NCBI RefSeq assembly: GCF_001423695.1
Contig: NZ_LMOZ01000001.1
Span: 1,684,443 to 1,748,442 of the forward strand
Reading direction: 5' to 3'
Length of the DNA: 64,000 bases
Source: Leifsonia sp. Leaf336
GTDB lineage: Bacteria > Actinomycetota > Actinomycetes > Actinomycetales > Microbacteriaceae
In this document: positions 34,593 to 43,394 of the stretch, in pieces
How positions within the stretch are numbered: the first letter of the stretch is position 1
How the letters are laid out: the number at the start of each line of letters is the position of its first letter
Translations under genes and position numbers: made by a program
The notes under the pieces: generated by a model
What the model saw: the letters and a program-made list of their open reading frames with translations, nothing else
What the model was told of the DNA's origin: nothing
Databases searched by the model: none

Positions 34593-35063
34593 ATGGCTCT
34601 GGAGAACGACACCCAGGCTCCCGACTTCGAACTGCTCGACCAGCACGGCCGCTCGGTCCGGCTCAGCGACTTCCGCGGCTCCAAGGCCGTCGCGCTCGTC
34701 TTCTTCCCGCTCGCCTTCTCGGGCACGTGCACGGGCGAGCTGTGCGCGCTGCGCGACAACCTGGCGATGTTCCAGGACCACCGCGTCGAGGTGCTGGCGA
34801 TCTCCGTGGACTCCAAGTACACGCTGCGGGCCTGGGCCGAGCAGGAGGGCTACGACTTCAGCCTCCTGGCCGACTTCTGGCCGCACGGCGAGACCGCCAA
34901 GGAGTACGGCGTCTTCCTCCCGGAGAAGGGCCTCGCGAACCGCGCGACGTTCCTGATCGACGAGACCGGCATCATCCGCGCGTCGTTCATCACCGCGCCG
35001 GGGGAGGCCCGCTCGATCGAGGCGTACCGCGCCGCGCTGGAACTGCTTCCCGCACACGTCTGA
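34593..35063 (+). CDS. BCP-type peroxiredoxin
   Basis: A 156-residue thiol peroxidase that reduces peroxides. The peroxidatic Cys46 is in PLAFSGTCTGELC, with a second Cys51 five residues on, the BCP spacing. No further Cys is seen. It is divergent from aceE and precedes tRNA-Val. AAAGGA lies before ATG 34593. Confidence 0.93.
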   Translation: MALENDTQAPDFELLDQHGRSVRLSDFRGSKAVALVFFPLAFSGTCTGELCALRDNLAMFQDHRVEVLAISVDSKYTLRAWAEQEGYDFSLLADFWPHGETAKEYGVFLPEKGLANRATFLIDETGIIRASFITAPGEARSIEAYRAALELLPAHV

Positions 35064-35107
35064 CCGGGCGCCGGTCGCCCTGCCCACCCGCTAGGGTGGA
35101 GTCGCAC

Positions 35108-35180
35108 GGGCCTTTAGCTCAGCTGGTAGAGCGCCACGTTTACACCGTGGATGTCATCGGTTCGATCCCGGTAGGGCCCA
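35108..35180 (+). tRNA. tRNA-Val (TAC)
   Basis: GGGCCTT (35108-35114) pairs with AGGGCCC (35173-35179) with one G-T pair. The anticodon stem CCACG/CGTGG encloses TTTACAC with anticodon TAC at 35141-35143. CCA is not encoded. A damaged partial copy follows at 35206. Confidence 0.97.
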
Positions 35181-35205
35181 CTTCTATACCGCTTCGTTCG
35201 TTCGA

Positions 35206-35232
35206 TAGAGCGCCGGAGGTAGGGCCCACTTC
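35206..35232 (+). pseudogene. Deleted remnant of a second tRNA-Val copy
   Basis: TAGAGCGCC (35206-35214) copies the D arm at 35127-35135, and GGTAGGGCCCACTTC (35218-35232) copies the 3' end at 35170-35184 exactly. Only 3 bases separate them where the intact tRNA has 34, so the anticodon arm is lost. A tandem duplicate that suffered an internal deletion explains this. Confidence 0.65.
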
Positions 35233-35268
35233 ATACTGAGACGCCGGCGCCGCACTAGACTCCCGCAC

Positions 35269-36021
35269 ATGTCGGAGGGTGCGTACTGGTGGTTCGTCGG
35301 CGCCGAGTTCGCCCTGGCCGCCGTCACGTTCGTCGCACTGCAGTTCATCGTGGCTCCGTACGGCGGCCGGCACGGCCGCGCCGGCTGGGGGCCGACTGTT
35401 CCGGCACGGGTCGGCTGGATCGTCATGGAGGCTCCGGCGAGCCTGGCCTTCCTGGCCTTCTATCTGCTCGGCTCGCACCGCGCCGAGCTCGTCCCCGTGC
35501 TGTTCCTGCTGCTCTGGCAGGCGCACTACGTGCAGCGGGCCTTCGTGTATCCCTTCCTCATGCGCTCGGGCTCGCGGATGCCGGTGCTGGTGATGCTGCT
35601 CGCGATCCTGTTCAACCTGCTCAACGCGTGGGTCAACGCCCGCTGGGTCTCGGAGTACGGCGACTACCACACGAGCTGGCTCGCCGATCCACGGTTCTGG
35701 CTCGGCGTCGCCGTGTTCGTGGCCGGATACGCGCTCAATCTGGGCTCCGATCGCATCCTGCGCGGACTCCGGCGCAGCGGCTCCGGGTACCGGGTTCCCG
35801 GGGGTGGCGGCTTCCGTTTCGTCTCGAGCCCCAACTACCTCGGCGAGATCGTCGAGTGGTTCGGCTGGGCGATCGCCACGTGGTCGCTCGCCGGACTGGC
35901 GTTCGCCCTCTACACGACCGCGAACCTGGCGCCGCGGGCGATGGCGAACCACCGCTGGTACCACGAGACGTTCGCCGACTACCCGGTCGAACGCCGCGCG
36001 CTCATCCCGTTCGTCCTGTGA
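35269..36021 (+). CDS. Steroid 5-alpha-reductase-like membrane protein (DUF1295/SRD5A)
   Basis: A 250-residue polytopic protein with about six helices. The C-terminal third (SSPNYLGEIVEWFGWA, then NHRWYHETFADYPVERRALIPF) matches the NADPH-binding region of 3-oxo-5-alpha-steroid 4-dehydrogenases. Bacterial members reduce enone double bonds in lipids, but their substrates are mostly unknown. It follows tRNA-Val and is probably independently expressed. No sterol genes are nearby. Confidence 0.82.
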   Translation: MSEGAYWWFVGAEFALAAVTFVALQFIVAPYGGRHGRAGWGPTVPARVGWIVMEAPASLAFLAFYLLGSHRAELVPVLFLLLWQAHYVQRAFVYPFLMRSGSRMPVLVMLLAILFNLLNAWVNARWVSEYGDYHTSWLADPRFWLGVAVFVAGYALNLGSDRILRGLRRSGSGYRVPGGGGFRFVSSPNYLGEIVEWFGWAIATWSLAGLAFALYTTANLAPRAMANHRWYHETFADYPVERRALIPFVL

Positions 36022-36075
36022 GGTGCGCGGTGTCGGCGGCCGCTCGTACGGTGGTGAGGTGAAGGACGGGGCGAG

Positions 36076-37143
36076 GTGACCGAGAACGTCGCACAGTGGT
36101 GGGCGCGGCGCCAGTGGTCCAAGGCGCTGACCGTGCCATACCCTGTCGGCACCTATCGGGCCGACTGGCAGCGCTATCCCGCGCTCGTGCGCCAGTTCCA
36201 TCCGGAGTTGAACGCCGGTGTCGTCCTCAGCCAGATCCCGCCCGCGGCCGACGTCTACGTGCAGTGGGAGTGCGACGCGGGACACCGCTTCATCGCCACG
36301 CCGCAGGAGCAGCGGTCGCGCCCGGGCGGCACGCGGCGGCGCTCCGCCTGGTGTCCGTGGTGCGCCGAGCTCGCCGTCCCGTCGCGCGTCCGTTCCCCGG
36401 AGCCCGATGCGGGCCTCCACCCGTGCGGCCACGCCCGCGATCCGCGGCGCATCGAGAACGACCCGGACGACGACCGCTGCTACTTGTGCCGGCGGCTCGA
36501 CCGCACGTCGATGAACCGGGAGCAACTGATCGCCCTCGCGACACCGGCGTCGCGTGCACCGCTCTCGCACGAGAACGGCACCGCCACCCGCTATTCGTGG
36601 CAGTGCCCGGAGGGCCACCGCGTCTACACGGCCACGGTCGAAAGCATCCTCGGGGGCCGGCGGTGTCCCGTGTGCCGCAACGCCCGCGGGGGAGCAGCCC
36701 GGGTCGCGGTCGGCGAGGCGTTCCGGAGCGAGCGGGCTCCACGGCCGGCGTCGGCCGCGGAGCCGGAGCTCCGCCGGCGGATCGCCGAGAGACTCGTGGT
36801 CGACCTCGAGTGCAACGCTGTGCGGGTGGCGCGGCCGTTCCACGACCAGCTGGAGGTCTGGCCCGACATCGTGATCCCCGAACTGCGAGTCGCGATCGAA
36901 TACGACACCATCGGCCGGCATGGTCTCGAGCACGTCGGCCCGAGGGAGGCCTCCGATCGCCGCAAAGACCGCCTGCTACGCGCCGTGGGCTGGGAGGTCG
37001 TGCGCGTGCGCTGCCGCCCCCTGCTGTTGCTCGGTCCCTACGACGTCGAGGCGTCGAGCGTCACCGATGCGGTCGTCGACCGCCTCCTTTCGGCGCTGGG
37101 GGAGATCAGGGGTGATTTGATCGTGGACGCCTACCGCCGCTGA
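36076..37143 (+). CDS. Zinc-ribbon protein with C-terminal PD-(D/E)XK nuclease-like domain
   Basis: A 355-residue protein. Three zinc-ribbon units are visible: CDAGH...CPWC (66-96), HPCGH...CYLC (116-138) and CPEGH...CPVC (177-200). Units 1 and 3 are of the W-x-C-x2-GH type. The C-terminal domain (about 230-345) has Asp264 (WPDIVIP), Glu275 and Asp277 (VAIEYD) and RRKDRLLRAVGWEVVRV, resembling DUF559/Vsr-like endonucleases. It may cut or bind modified or damaged DNA; no partner genes are adjacent. GTG 36076 is used. Confidence 0.75.
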   Translation: MTENVAQWWARRQWSKALTVPYPVGTYRADWQRYPALVRQFHPELNAGVVLSQIPPAADVYVQWECDAGHRFIATPQEQRSRPGGTRRRSAWCPWCAELAVPSRVRSPEPDAGLHPCGHARDPRRIENDPDDDRCYLCRRLDRTSMNREQLIALATPASRAPLSHENGTATRYSWQCPEGHRVYTATVESILGGRRCPVCRNARGGAARVAVGEAFRSERAPRPASAAEPELRRRIAERLVVDLECNAVRVARPFHDQLEVWPDIVIPELRVAIEYDTIGRHGLEHVGPREASDRRKDRLLRAVGWEVVRVRCRPLLLLGPYDVEASSVTDAVVDRLLSALGEIRGDLIVDAYRR

Positions 37144-37250
37144 CCGCCGCGGCGCGACAGCGAGCCGCAACCCGGGGCGCCGCGGTCTACTGTTTCGGCA
37201 TCGAACCCCGGGCGTCGTCGCTGACGGCTCCACGATCCCCAGGAGGGCCT

Positions 37251-37859
37251 GTGTCCCATCCCCGTCCCGCTGAGCCGACCGGTGACCGCGATTCCTCGAC
37301 AGACGCGACGCATACGACGCACCCGCCGCTCCCTGATTCCGGGCCCGTGATCGTCGGGGTCCACCTCGGTCAGCCGATCGACGTCCTCCTGCACAGCGCG
37401 CGGGTCGCCGTCGAGCTGGGTCGGGAACTCGTCTGCGCGTACGTCGCGGCCGACGTGGTCGCGACGGGCTGGGATCGTCCGGAGCACTTCGAAGTGACAG
37501 CGGACTTCGACGACGGCTCGTCCGAGAAGGATCTCGCCTCCGATCTGATCGACGCGATCCGCGCGGCGCTGGACGCCATCCAGCCGCGCCCGCAGTGGAG
37601 GGTCCGCGTACTGTCCGGCGACGTCGCCGACGAGCTCGCCGAGCTCGCGCACGCGACCGAGGCGCGTCTCATCGTCGTCGGCGGCAGGAGGCGGGGGTTC
37701 GACCGCATGCTCGAACACTTCACGAGTGGTTCGGTTTCGACCAGGCTCGCACACGATCAGTTGCGTCCGTTGCTCGTCATCCCCGACCCCGGCCATCACC
37801 GGGGACCCGACCGCGGCCTCCTCGAGACGCCGGCGCTGGAGGCGGAATCGGCGGGCTGA
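37251..37859 (+). CDS. Universal stress protein, UspA-like
   Basis: A 202-residue protein with a disordered 30-residue N-terminus, then one Usp domain. The late segment VVGGRRRGFDRMLEHFTSGSVSTRLAH is the nucleotide-binding G-x2-G-x9-GS pattern. AGGAGG precedes GTG 37251. It shares its layout with the Usp at 38394, and a VOC protein lies between. Confidence 0.82.
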   Translation: MSHPRPAEPTGDRDSSTDATHTTHPPLPDSGPVIVGVHLGQPIDVLLHSARVAVELGRELVCAYVAADVVATGWDRPEHFEVTADFDDGSSEKDLASDLIDAIRAALDAIQPRPQWRVRVLSGDVADELAELAHATEARLIVVGGRRRGFDRMLEHFTSGSVSTRLAHDQLRPLLVIPDPGHHRGPDRGLLETPALEAESAG

Positions 37860-37936
37860 CACTCCCGCTCCAGCGGCCCGCTGGGTAGCCTGTGGGTGAG
37901 CGACGCGCTCCGCGTCCGCACGAAGGAGATCCCACG

Positions 37937-38359
37937 ATGGCATCGATCCTCAACCCGTACATCAATTTCCGCTCTCAGGCCCGCGAGGCGATGGACTTCT
38001 ACCAGTCGGTCTTCGGCGGCACCCTGCAGCAGAGCACGTTCGCGGAGTTCGGCATGAGCCAGGACCCGTCGGACGCCGACCTCATCATGCACTCCCAGCT
38101 GACGACGGACGCCGGCTTCACGCTGATGGCGGCGGACGTTCCCGCCCACATGGAGCTGAAGGAGGGAACGCAGATCTCGATCTCGCTGAGCGGGGACGAC
38201 GAGGCGCAGCTCTCGGGCTACTACGAGAAGCTCATCGATGGAGGAACGGTCCTCGAACCGCTCGCCAAAGCCCCGTGGGGCGACAGCTTCGGCATGCTCG
38301 TCGACCGCTTCGGTGTGCAGTGGCTGGTGAACATCGCCGGTTCCGGACCGTCGGCCTGA
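37937..38359 (+). CDS. VOC/PhnB-like glyoxalase-fold protein
   Basis: A 140-residue single-domain protein (NPYINFRSQAREAMDFYQSVFGG; PWGDSFGMLVDRFGVQWLVN) of the PhnB/3-demethylubiquinone methyltransferase-like VOC group. Metal ligands are only partly conserved, so enzymatic activity is uncertain. AAGGAG precedes ATG 37937. It lies between two universal stress genes. Confidence 0.88.
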   Translation: MASILNPYINFRSQAREAMDFYQSVFGGTLQQSTFAEFGMSQDPSDADLIMHSQLTTDAGFTLMAADVPAHMELKEGTQISISLSGDDEAQLSGYYEKLIDGGTVLEPLAKAPWGDSFGMLVDRFGVQWLVNIAGSGPSA

Positions 38360-38393
38360 GACCGGCGCCGAGACCGAGCGCGGTCCGACCGTC

Positions 38394-38915
38394 ATGAGCG
38401 ATGAGGCGACACGCGGCGCCGTGATCGTCGGCGTGCATCCCGATCAGTCCGCGGCGGTGGTGCGGGAGGCGGCGCGGCTTGCCGCAGCGCTCGAGCGCCC
38501 CCTGGTCTGCGCGTATGTGACCGAGGACAGCTACCTCACGGAATGGGATCGCGCCGACGTGCGCGAGGCCGCGTCCCTGCATCCCGTCGATGTGGCGTCC
38601 GAGGAGGAGAACATCGCGCTCGAGCTGGCGGCCTCCATCGGAGCGGCGCTCGGGTCGGCGGGCGTCGACGGAACACCGTCTCCGTGGATCCTTCGCATCC
38701 TCGCCGGCGACCCGGGAAAGGCCCTCAACAGGTTGGCGGCCGAGCTCGACGCCCGCCTCCTCGTGGTCGGAACGCGGGGGAGGGGCGTCGAGCGGGCGCT
38801 CGAGGAGTGGCTCGGCGGGTCTGTCGCCGCGCATCTCACCCACGACCAGGCGCGCCCGGTGGTCGTCGTCCCCACGCACGACGTCACGGGGGATCGACTC
38901 GCGCCGCCACGGTGA
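38394..38915 (+). CDS. Universal stress protein
   Basis: A 173-residue Usp domain (VIVGVHPDQS at the start, LLVVGTRGRGVERALEEWLGGSVAAHLTH at the nucleotide loop). It is related to the Usp at 37251; the two likely arose by duplication. It is 34 bp after the VOC gene and may be co-transcribed. Confidence 0.85.
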   Translation: MSDEATRGAVIVGVHPDQSAAVVREAARLAAALERPLVCAYVTEDSYLTEWDRADVREAASLHPVDVASEEENIALELAASIGAALGSAGVDGTPSPWILRILAGDPGKALNRLAAELDARLLVVGTRGRGVERALEEWLGGSVAAHLTHDQARPVVVVPTHDVTGDRLAPPR

Positions 38916-38935
38916 TGCAGTGGCCGATGCCGGTC

Positions 38936-39655
38936 TCAGGCCACGAGGGCGCCGAGCCAGGTCAACGGGTCGATCGGCGCGCCGCCGCCGGGTCGGACCT
39001 CGAAGTGGAGGTGCGCGCCCGTCGAGATCCCGGTGCTGCCGACTGCGGCGATCGCCTCGCCGACGACGACGGCCTGGCCGGGGCTGACCCGGACCGAGCC
39101 TCCCGCCAGGTGGCAGTAGTGCGTGGTGACGTGCTGGCCGCGTACGACGTGGTCGATGGCGATGTTCACGCCGCAGCCTCCGTGGTCCTGCGCCACAACG
39201 GCGCTGACGACTCCGGTCGCCGCGGTGCGCACCGTAGTGCCTTCGTGGGCCGCGAAGTCGACGCCCGGATGCTCCGTCGACGCCCCCTCGGTCGGGGCCT
39301 CCCGGTGCCCGAAGTCGTCCGAGATGGCGGCGCCTGCCACCGGCCAGACGACGACGGGCGGGACGACGACGCCCCACTCGTCGCGCGCGACACCGAAGAT
39401 GGACACATCCGCGATCGCACCCACGGTGAGCTCCTGCGCTGCGGCCATGGGCACGGTGGTCATCGAAGCGGAGCGCTCCAGGCCCGTGGCCGGCGTCACC
39501 GAGACCATCAGCGTTGAGGTGGCCGCGAGCCCGAGGACCAGTCCGGTCGCGGTGAACGTGTGAGCGAAGGGTGTGAATCGGAGCACGGGCCGGCCTCGTT
39601 TCGTTTTGAGAGGGGTGGGATGCGGAACGGGTATTCCGCACTCCAAGTGTGACAT
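38936..39655 (-). CDS. M23 peptidoglycan endopeptidase, secreted or anchored
   Basis: A 239-residue protein with an N-terminal signal or anchor helix, then a LytM/M23 domain. Zinc ligands are His and Asp in HPGVDFAAHEG and the HxH in GAHLHFEVRPGG. It would cleave peptide cross-links in the cell wall. ATG 39655 with AAGGTGAT upstream is preferred over the longer open frame to 39835. Confidence 0.88.
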   Translation of the reverse strand: MSHLECGIPVPHPTPLKTKRGRPVLRFTPFAHTFTATGLVLGLAATSTLMVSVTPATGLERSASMTTVPMAAAQELTVGAIADVSIFGVARDEWGVVVPPVVVWPVAGAAISDDFGHREAPTEGASTEHPGVDFAAHEGTTVRTAATGVVSAVVAQDHGGCGVNIAIDHVVRGQHVTTHYCHLAGGSVRVSPGQAVVVGEAIAAVGSTGISTGAHLHFEVRPGGGAPIDPLTWLGALVA

Positions 39656-39766
39656 ATCACCTTGAGTGAATCCTGGGCGAGCGTCGGCGCCGGCCATTCC
39701 CAGGGGAGTGGTCCGGGGGTTATGGTGCTCGCGGATCGAGCCGATCGGTCCGGAGAGGTGGACGTC

Positions 39767-40612
39767 ATGTGTCGATGGCTCGCATACTCGGGGGAGGCGC
39801 TCAAGCCTGCCGTCCTGATCCTGGACGCTCAGCATTCACTCGTCGCCCAGTCCCTGAACTCGCCGCTGGGCGCGGAGACCGTGAACGGCGACGGCTTCGG
39901 GTTCGGCTGGTATCCCGAGGGTTCGAAGGCGGGGAGTGTTCCCGCGCTGTTCCATTCGATCGAGCCGGCCTGGCACGACGAGAACCTGCGGGAGCTGACG
40001 AACTCGATCGCCAGCCCGTTGTTCTTCGGTCACGTGCGGGCGGCAGGCGGCCCGCCGATCCAGCAGACGAACTGCCATCCCTTCCGGTACGAGAACTGGA
40101 TGTTCATGCACAACGGCTTCCTCGACGGCTTCACCCAGATGAAGCGCGACCTGGCGTTCTCTGTGGACGAGTCATTGTTCCCGCTGATCCACGGCACCAC
40201 CGATTCGGAGGTGTTCTTCTACCTGGCACTGACCTTGGGCCTCCAGGACGACCCGATCGGGGCGGTGGGCAAGGCCGTCCGCCGTGTCGAGGAGGTCGGC
40301 AAGGCGAAGGGCATCCGCTTCCCGATGCAGGGAACGCTGGCACTGTCCGATGGTGCGACGCTGTGGGCGTTCCGCTATTCGACCGCGCACCGCAGCCGGA
40401 GTCTGTACCACTCGGTCGCCATCCCGGAGCTCCGCGAGATGTACCCCGATGCCGCACGGTTGGAGGTGTTCGGCGATAAGGCCAAAGTCGTGGTGTCGGA
40501 GCCGCTCAACGACATCCCGGGTGCGTTCGTCGAGGTCGAGGAGTCCACGGTCGCGATCCTGAACGACGACGGCTATCACCACGAGGCGTTCCTGGCCTCC
40601 GACGACGATTGA
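39767..40612 (+). CDS. Class II glutamine amidotransferase
   Basis: A 281-residue Ntn-type enzyme. After Met removal, Cys2 of MCRWLAYSG is the nucleophile; NGDGFGFGWY, FGHVRAA and MHNGFLDGF complete the glutaminase site. Family PF13230-like, related to EgtC, but no ergothioneine genes are present. GGAGAGG precedes ATG 39767. A truncated copy of its first part is found at 44590. Confidence 0.92.
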   Translation: MCRWLAYSGEALKPAVLILDAQHSLVAQSLNSPLGAETVNGDGFGFGWYPEGSKAGSVPALFHSIEPAWHDENLRELTNSIASPLFFGHVRAAGGPPIQQTNCHPFRYENWMFMHNGFLDGFTQMKRDLAFSVDESLFPLIHGTTDSEVFFYLALTLGLQDDPIGAVGKAVRRVEEVGKAKGIRFPMQGTLALSDGATLWAFRYSTAHRSRSLYHSVAIPELREMYPDAARLEVFGDKAKVVVSEPLNDIPGAFVEVEESTVAILNDDGYHHEAFLASDDD

Positions 40613-40642
40613 GGTCAGGGCCAGCTCGCCCGGGAGCTCGGG

Positions 40643-43141
40643 TCAGGGGAGGATCACACCCCCGCCTGCTGCCGTCCAGGAGACCGTCCCACCTGCGAAC
40701 TTCTGAGTGCAGGTACCGCCGCTGCACGATCCGACCGAAGTCGGCCAACTGAGCACGCCTGCAGAGCCGCCCTTCGTGAAGTAGAAGTCACGGATCCCGC
40801 CACTCACCGCGAAGGCGCCTTTCGCGCTGGAGTAGATCGAGCCGCCGTCGAAGACCTGGCCCGTGCCACCGCCGTTGGCGCTGATGGTCAGCACGGAGGT
40901 AGTGGGCAGTCCCAGAGCTCCCGAAAGCCCTCCCGCCGCAGTCAGTGCGGGCACATATGCGCCCGTCACCGTGTAGTACCCCGAGGACGCCCGGCCGGCG
41001 ATCAAGGAGGAGTTCTGGAAGGCTTGAGAACAGCCGCTTCCTCGGTAGGTGCAGACCGGAGCGGCAGTCGGCCACCCCAGCGGGCCGGCTGAGCCGGAAG
41101 CGCCGAAGTAGGCGGTGCGGATACCGCCGGAGACGGGGAACGCGCCGGTGTTCACCGTCCAGTAGATCGATCCGTTCGTATACGCCTTGCCGAGTCCTCC
41201 TCCGTTCTGCGGAATCCAGATCAGCGCGCTGGTCGCCGGTCCGAGCGAGCCGGTAGCACCGCCCGCCGCCGCGTACGCGGCATCGATCTGCGGCGAGGTC
41301 ACGGCCGCCCCGCGCGCCGCAGCCCACGAAACCGTCCCGCCGGTGAACAGCTGGGAGCACGACGAGCTGTCGCTGCTGCAGGTCTGCGCGCCGGCCGGCC
41401 AGCCGAGGTCTCCGTTCGCGCCACCCTTCGCGAAGTAGAAGTCGCGGACGGCTCCGGAGACGGCGTACAGGCTCGAGCCCGACTTGGCATAGACGGAGGC
41501 GATGCTGAAGGCTTGGCCGGTGCCGGCGCCGCTCACGGTCGACATCGTGACGAGATTGCTCGTGGGGTAGCCCCACCCTGAGAACGAACCGGCCGCGGTC
41601 CATGCCGTGTAGAGGGATCCCTGCACGATGTACCAGACTCCGCCCGCCGTGTTGTAGATCAGGCCGTACTGGAAGGGTTGCGAACAGCCGCCGTTGGCGA
41701 ACGGGCACGTCAGGGGGGCCGTCGGCCATCCGAGGTCTCCGGCTGCTCCGCCGCGCGAGAAGAACCCCTCGCGTGTGGCCCCTCCCACGAAATAGGTTCC
41801 CGCAGGCGAGGAGTAGATCGCCCCGACGCTGAAGGCCTGCTGGTAACCGCCTCCATTGGAGGCGAGCGGAGCCGTGTCGCTGAGGGGCCATCCATAGACG
41901 CCGGCTGCGCCGCTCTGGCCGAAGTAGAAGTCGCGGAGCGCCCCGGCGAGCACGACGTGCGCGCCGCTGGCTGCGCTCCAGTAGATGGACCCATTCGCGA
42001 ACGCCTGCCCGAAACCGCCCCCGTTCTGGTTGATCCACAGCACGGAGCTGATCGCTGGGCCGAGCGCTCCGGAAGCCCCGCCCACCGCCGCGTACTTCTG
42101 AGCGATCGCGGTCGGGCCCGGGGAGCCGAGTGCCAGCTGCGTGAGCTGCGCTTGCGTTCCGTTGAAGATGTCCTGGTCGCCGGCGAACGCCCCGGCGTCC
42201 GCGAACTGCCAGATCGTCCAGTTCGACCAGCCGGCGGCGAGAGCACCGGGCGTCGTCGTGCCGTAGCGCGCAACGAACAGGGGATAGGCTCCGAACGTGC
42301 TGTTGGAACCGGTGCACGTGTTCCACCAGTTCGCCGTCGAATAGATCACCGGGTTCACTCCGGTGAGCGAGCGCAACGTCGACACGAAGGCGGAGATCCA
42401 CTGGACCATCGCCCCCTGAGACATCCCCCAGCACGTGCCGGTCCCGTCGGTGCCGTATTCGATGTCGAGCAGGGGCGGGAGCGTGCGGCCGTCGGGCGAC
42501 CAGCCGCCACCGTTCTGGTAGAAGAACCGCGCCTGGGTGGCGCCGTCGGTGGTGTTCGGGGTCGCGAAGTGATACGCGCCACGGATCATTCCGGCGCTGT
42601 AGGCGCCGTTGTATTGCGAGGTGAACTGGCTGCTCGTGTAGTAGGTGCCTTCTGAAGCCTTCACATAAGCGAAACGCGAACCCGCTGCCCACTGGGCAGC
42701 CCAATTGATGTTCGTCTGCCAGCCGCTGACATCCTGCCCATAAACACCGCTGACGCTTATCGCGGACGGCGACGCCGCGAAGGACCGGGTCTGAGGCGAC
42801 GCGCCGCCCTCCGCGGCGGCAACCGTCGAACCCATCGTGTGGTTCTTCGCCGCATTCATTTCGGCGAGACTCGGGTCGGGTTCGGACGTGGCGTCGGGGG
42901 AGGTCGTCGTGCCGGCGGTCGGAGCAGGCGTCGCGGTCGGCGTCGGCGTCGGCGTGGCCAGCGGCGCCGGTGCCGGTTCGGTGCTCGGCGACTGCGGGGA
43001 AGTCGATGTCGGCGAGGGCGAAGCGGTCGCGGAGAGGGGAGTGGACGAGGGGTCGGCCGTGGCCGCCTGCGCGGGAACCGCACTGACGAGCGCGATCGCG
43101 AGCGCACCGGCGAGAAGGGCGCCAATTCTCATAGTGAGCAT
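40643..43141 (-). CDS. Secreted GH25 lysozyme with nine LGFP repeats
   Basis: An 832-residue exoprotein. A signal peptide (LLAGALAIALVSAVPAQA) is followed by a Pro/Thr/Ser linker (about 30-90). The GH25 muramidase domain (about 130-335) has GQDVSGWQ, AYVKASEG and LLDIEYG with the catalytic Asp and Glu. Nine LGFP-type repeats (G-x2-G-x-LGWP, such as GGAAGDLGWPT) cover the rest; such repeats bind the actinobacterial wall. It would cleave glycan strands outside the cell. ATG 43132 is an alternative start. Confidence 0.9.
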   Translation of the reverse strand: MLTMRIGALLAGALAIALVSAVPAQAATADPSSTPLSATASPSPTSTSPQSPSTEPAPAPLATPTPTPTATPAPTAGTTTSPDATSEPDPSLAEMNAAKNHTMGSTVAAAEGGASPQTRSFAASPSAISVSGVYGQDVSGWQTNINWAAQWAAGSRFAYVKASEGTYYTSSQFTSQYNGAYSAGMIRGAYHFATPNTTDGATQARFFYQNGGGWSPDGRTLPPLLDIEYGTDGTGTCWGMSQGAMVQWISAFVSTLRSLTGVNPVIYSTANWWNTCTGSNSTFGAYPLFVARYGTTTPGALAAGWSNWTIWQFADAGAFAGDQDIFNGTQAQLTQLALGSPGPTAIAQKYAAVGGASGALGPAISSVLWINQNGGGFGQAFANGSIYWSAASGAHVVLAGALRDFYFGQSGAAGVYGWPLSDTAPLASNGGGYQQAFSVGAIYSSPAGTYFVGGATREGFFSRGGAAGDLGWPTAPLTCPFANGGCSQPFQYGLIYNTAGGVWYIVQGSLYTAWTAAGSFSGWGYPTSNLVTMSTVSGAGTGQAFSIASVYAKSGSSLYAVSGAVRDFYFAKGGANGDLGWPAGAQTCSSDSSSCSQLFTGGTVSWAAARGAAVTSPQIDAAYAAAGGATGSLGPATSALIWIPQNGGGLGKAYTNGSIYWTVNTGAFPVSGGIRTAYFGASGSAGPLGWPTAAPVCTYRGSGCSQAFQNSSLIAGRASSGYYTVTGAYVPALTAAGGLSGALGLPTTSVLTISANGGGTGQVFDGGSIYSSAKGAFAVSGGIRDFYFTKGGSAGVLSWPTSVGSCSGGTCTQKFAGGTVSWTAAGGGVILP

Positions 43142-43394
43142 CCGATCATCTGGGGGTTACCGGTTCAGGGTAGGTCACGCCGGAGCTGGACGCGGGAGGC
43201 GGCCGCGTGTGTTCGACCTACTAGAACGAGGAGTCTAGCCGATCCCGATTTCGCGAGCCGTAAACGGGGGCCACGCGAGGGAGCCTATGCGCAGCCATGC
43301 GCGAGCAAGGAATGGCAGGTGCGCCGGCCGAGGGGTATCGTCCGGGCTGACGCCTTCGGATGACGGGACGTCCCGATCCGGCAGGGAGAAGCAC

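Noticed and set aside
35170-35232. 15-base tRNA-end repeat as attL/attR of an integrated element
   Set aside because: Only 48 bases separate the copies and the interval contains a second tRNA fragment, so a deleted tandem tRNA is simpler; no integrase gene is near.
38936-39835. Longer 299-residue form of the M23 peptidase
   Set aside because: The extra 60 residues overlap the opposite-strand amidotransferase start and lack a signal peptide; ATG 39655 has a good ribosome site.
42855-43125. Pro/Thr-rich coding repeats at the GH25 N-terminus as a DNA repeat or CRISPR-like array
   Set aside because: They encode an ordinary Pro/Thr/Ser linker after a signal peptide, and there are no spaced direct repeats.
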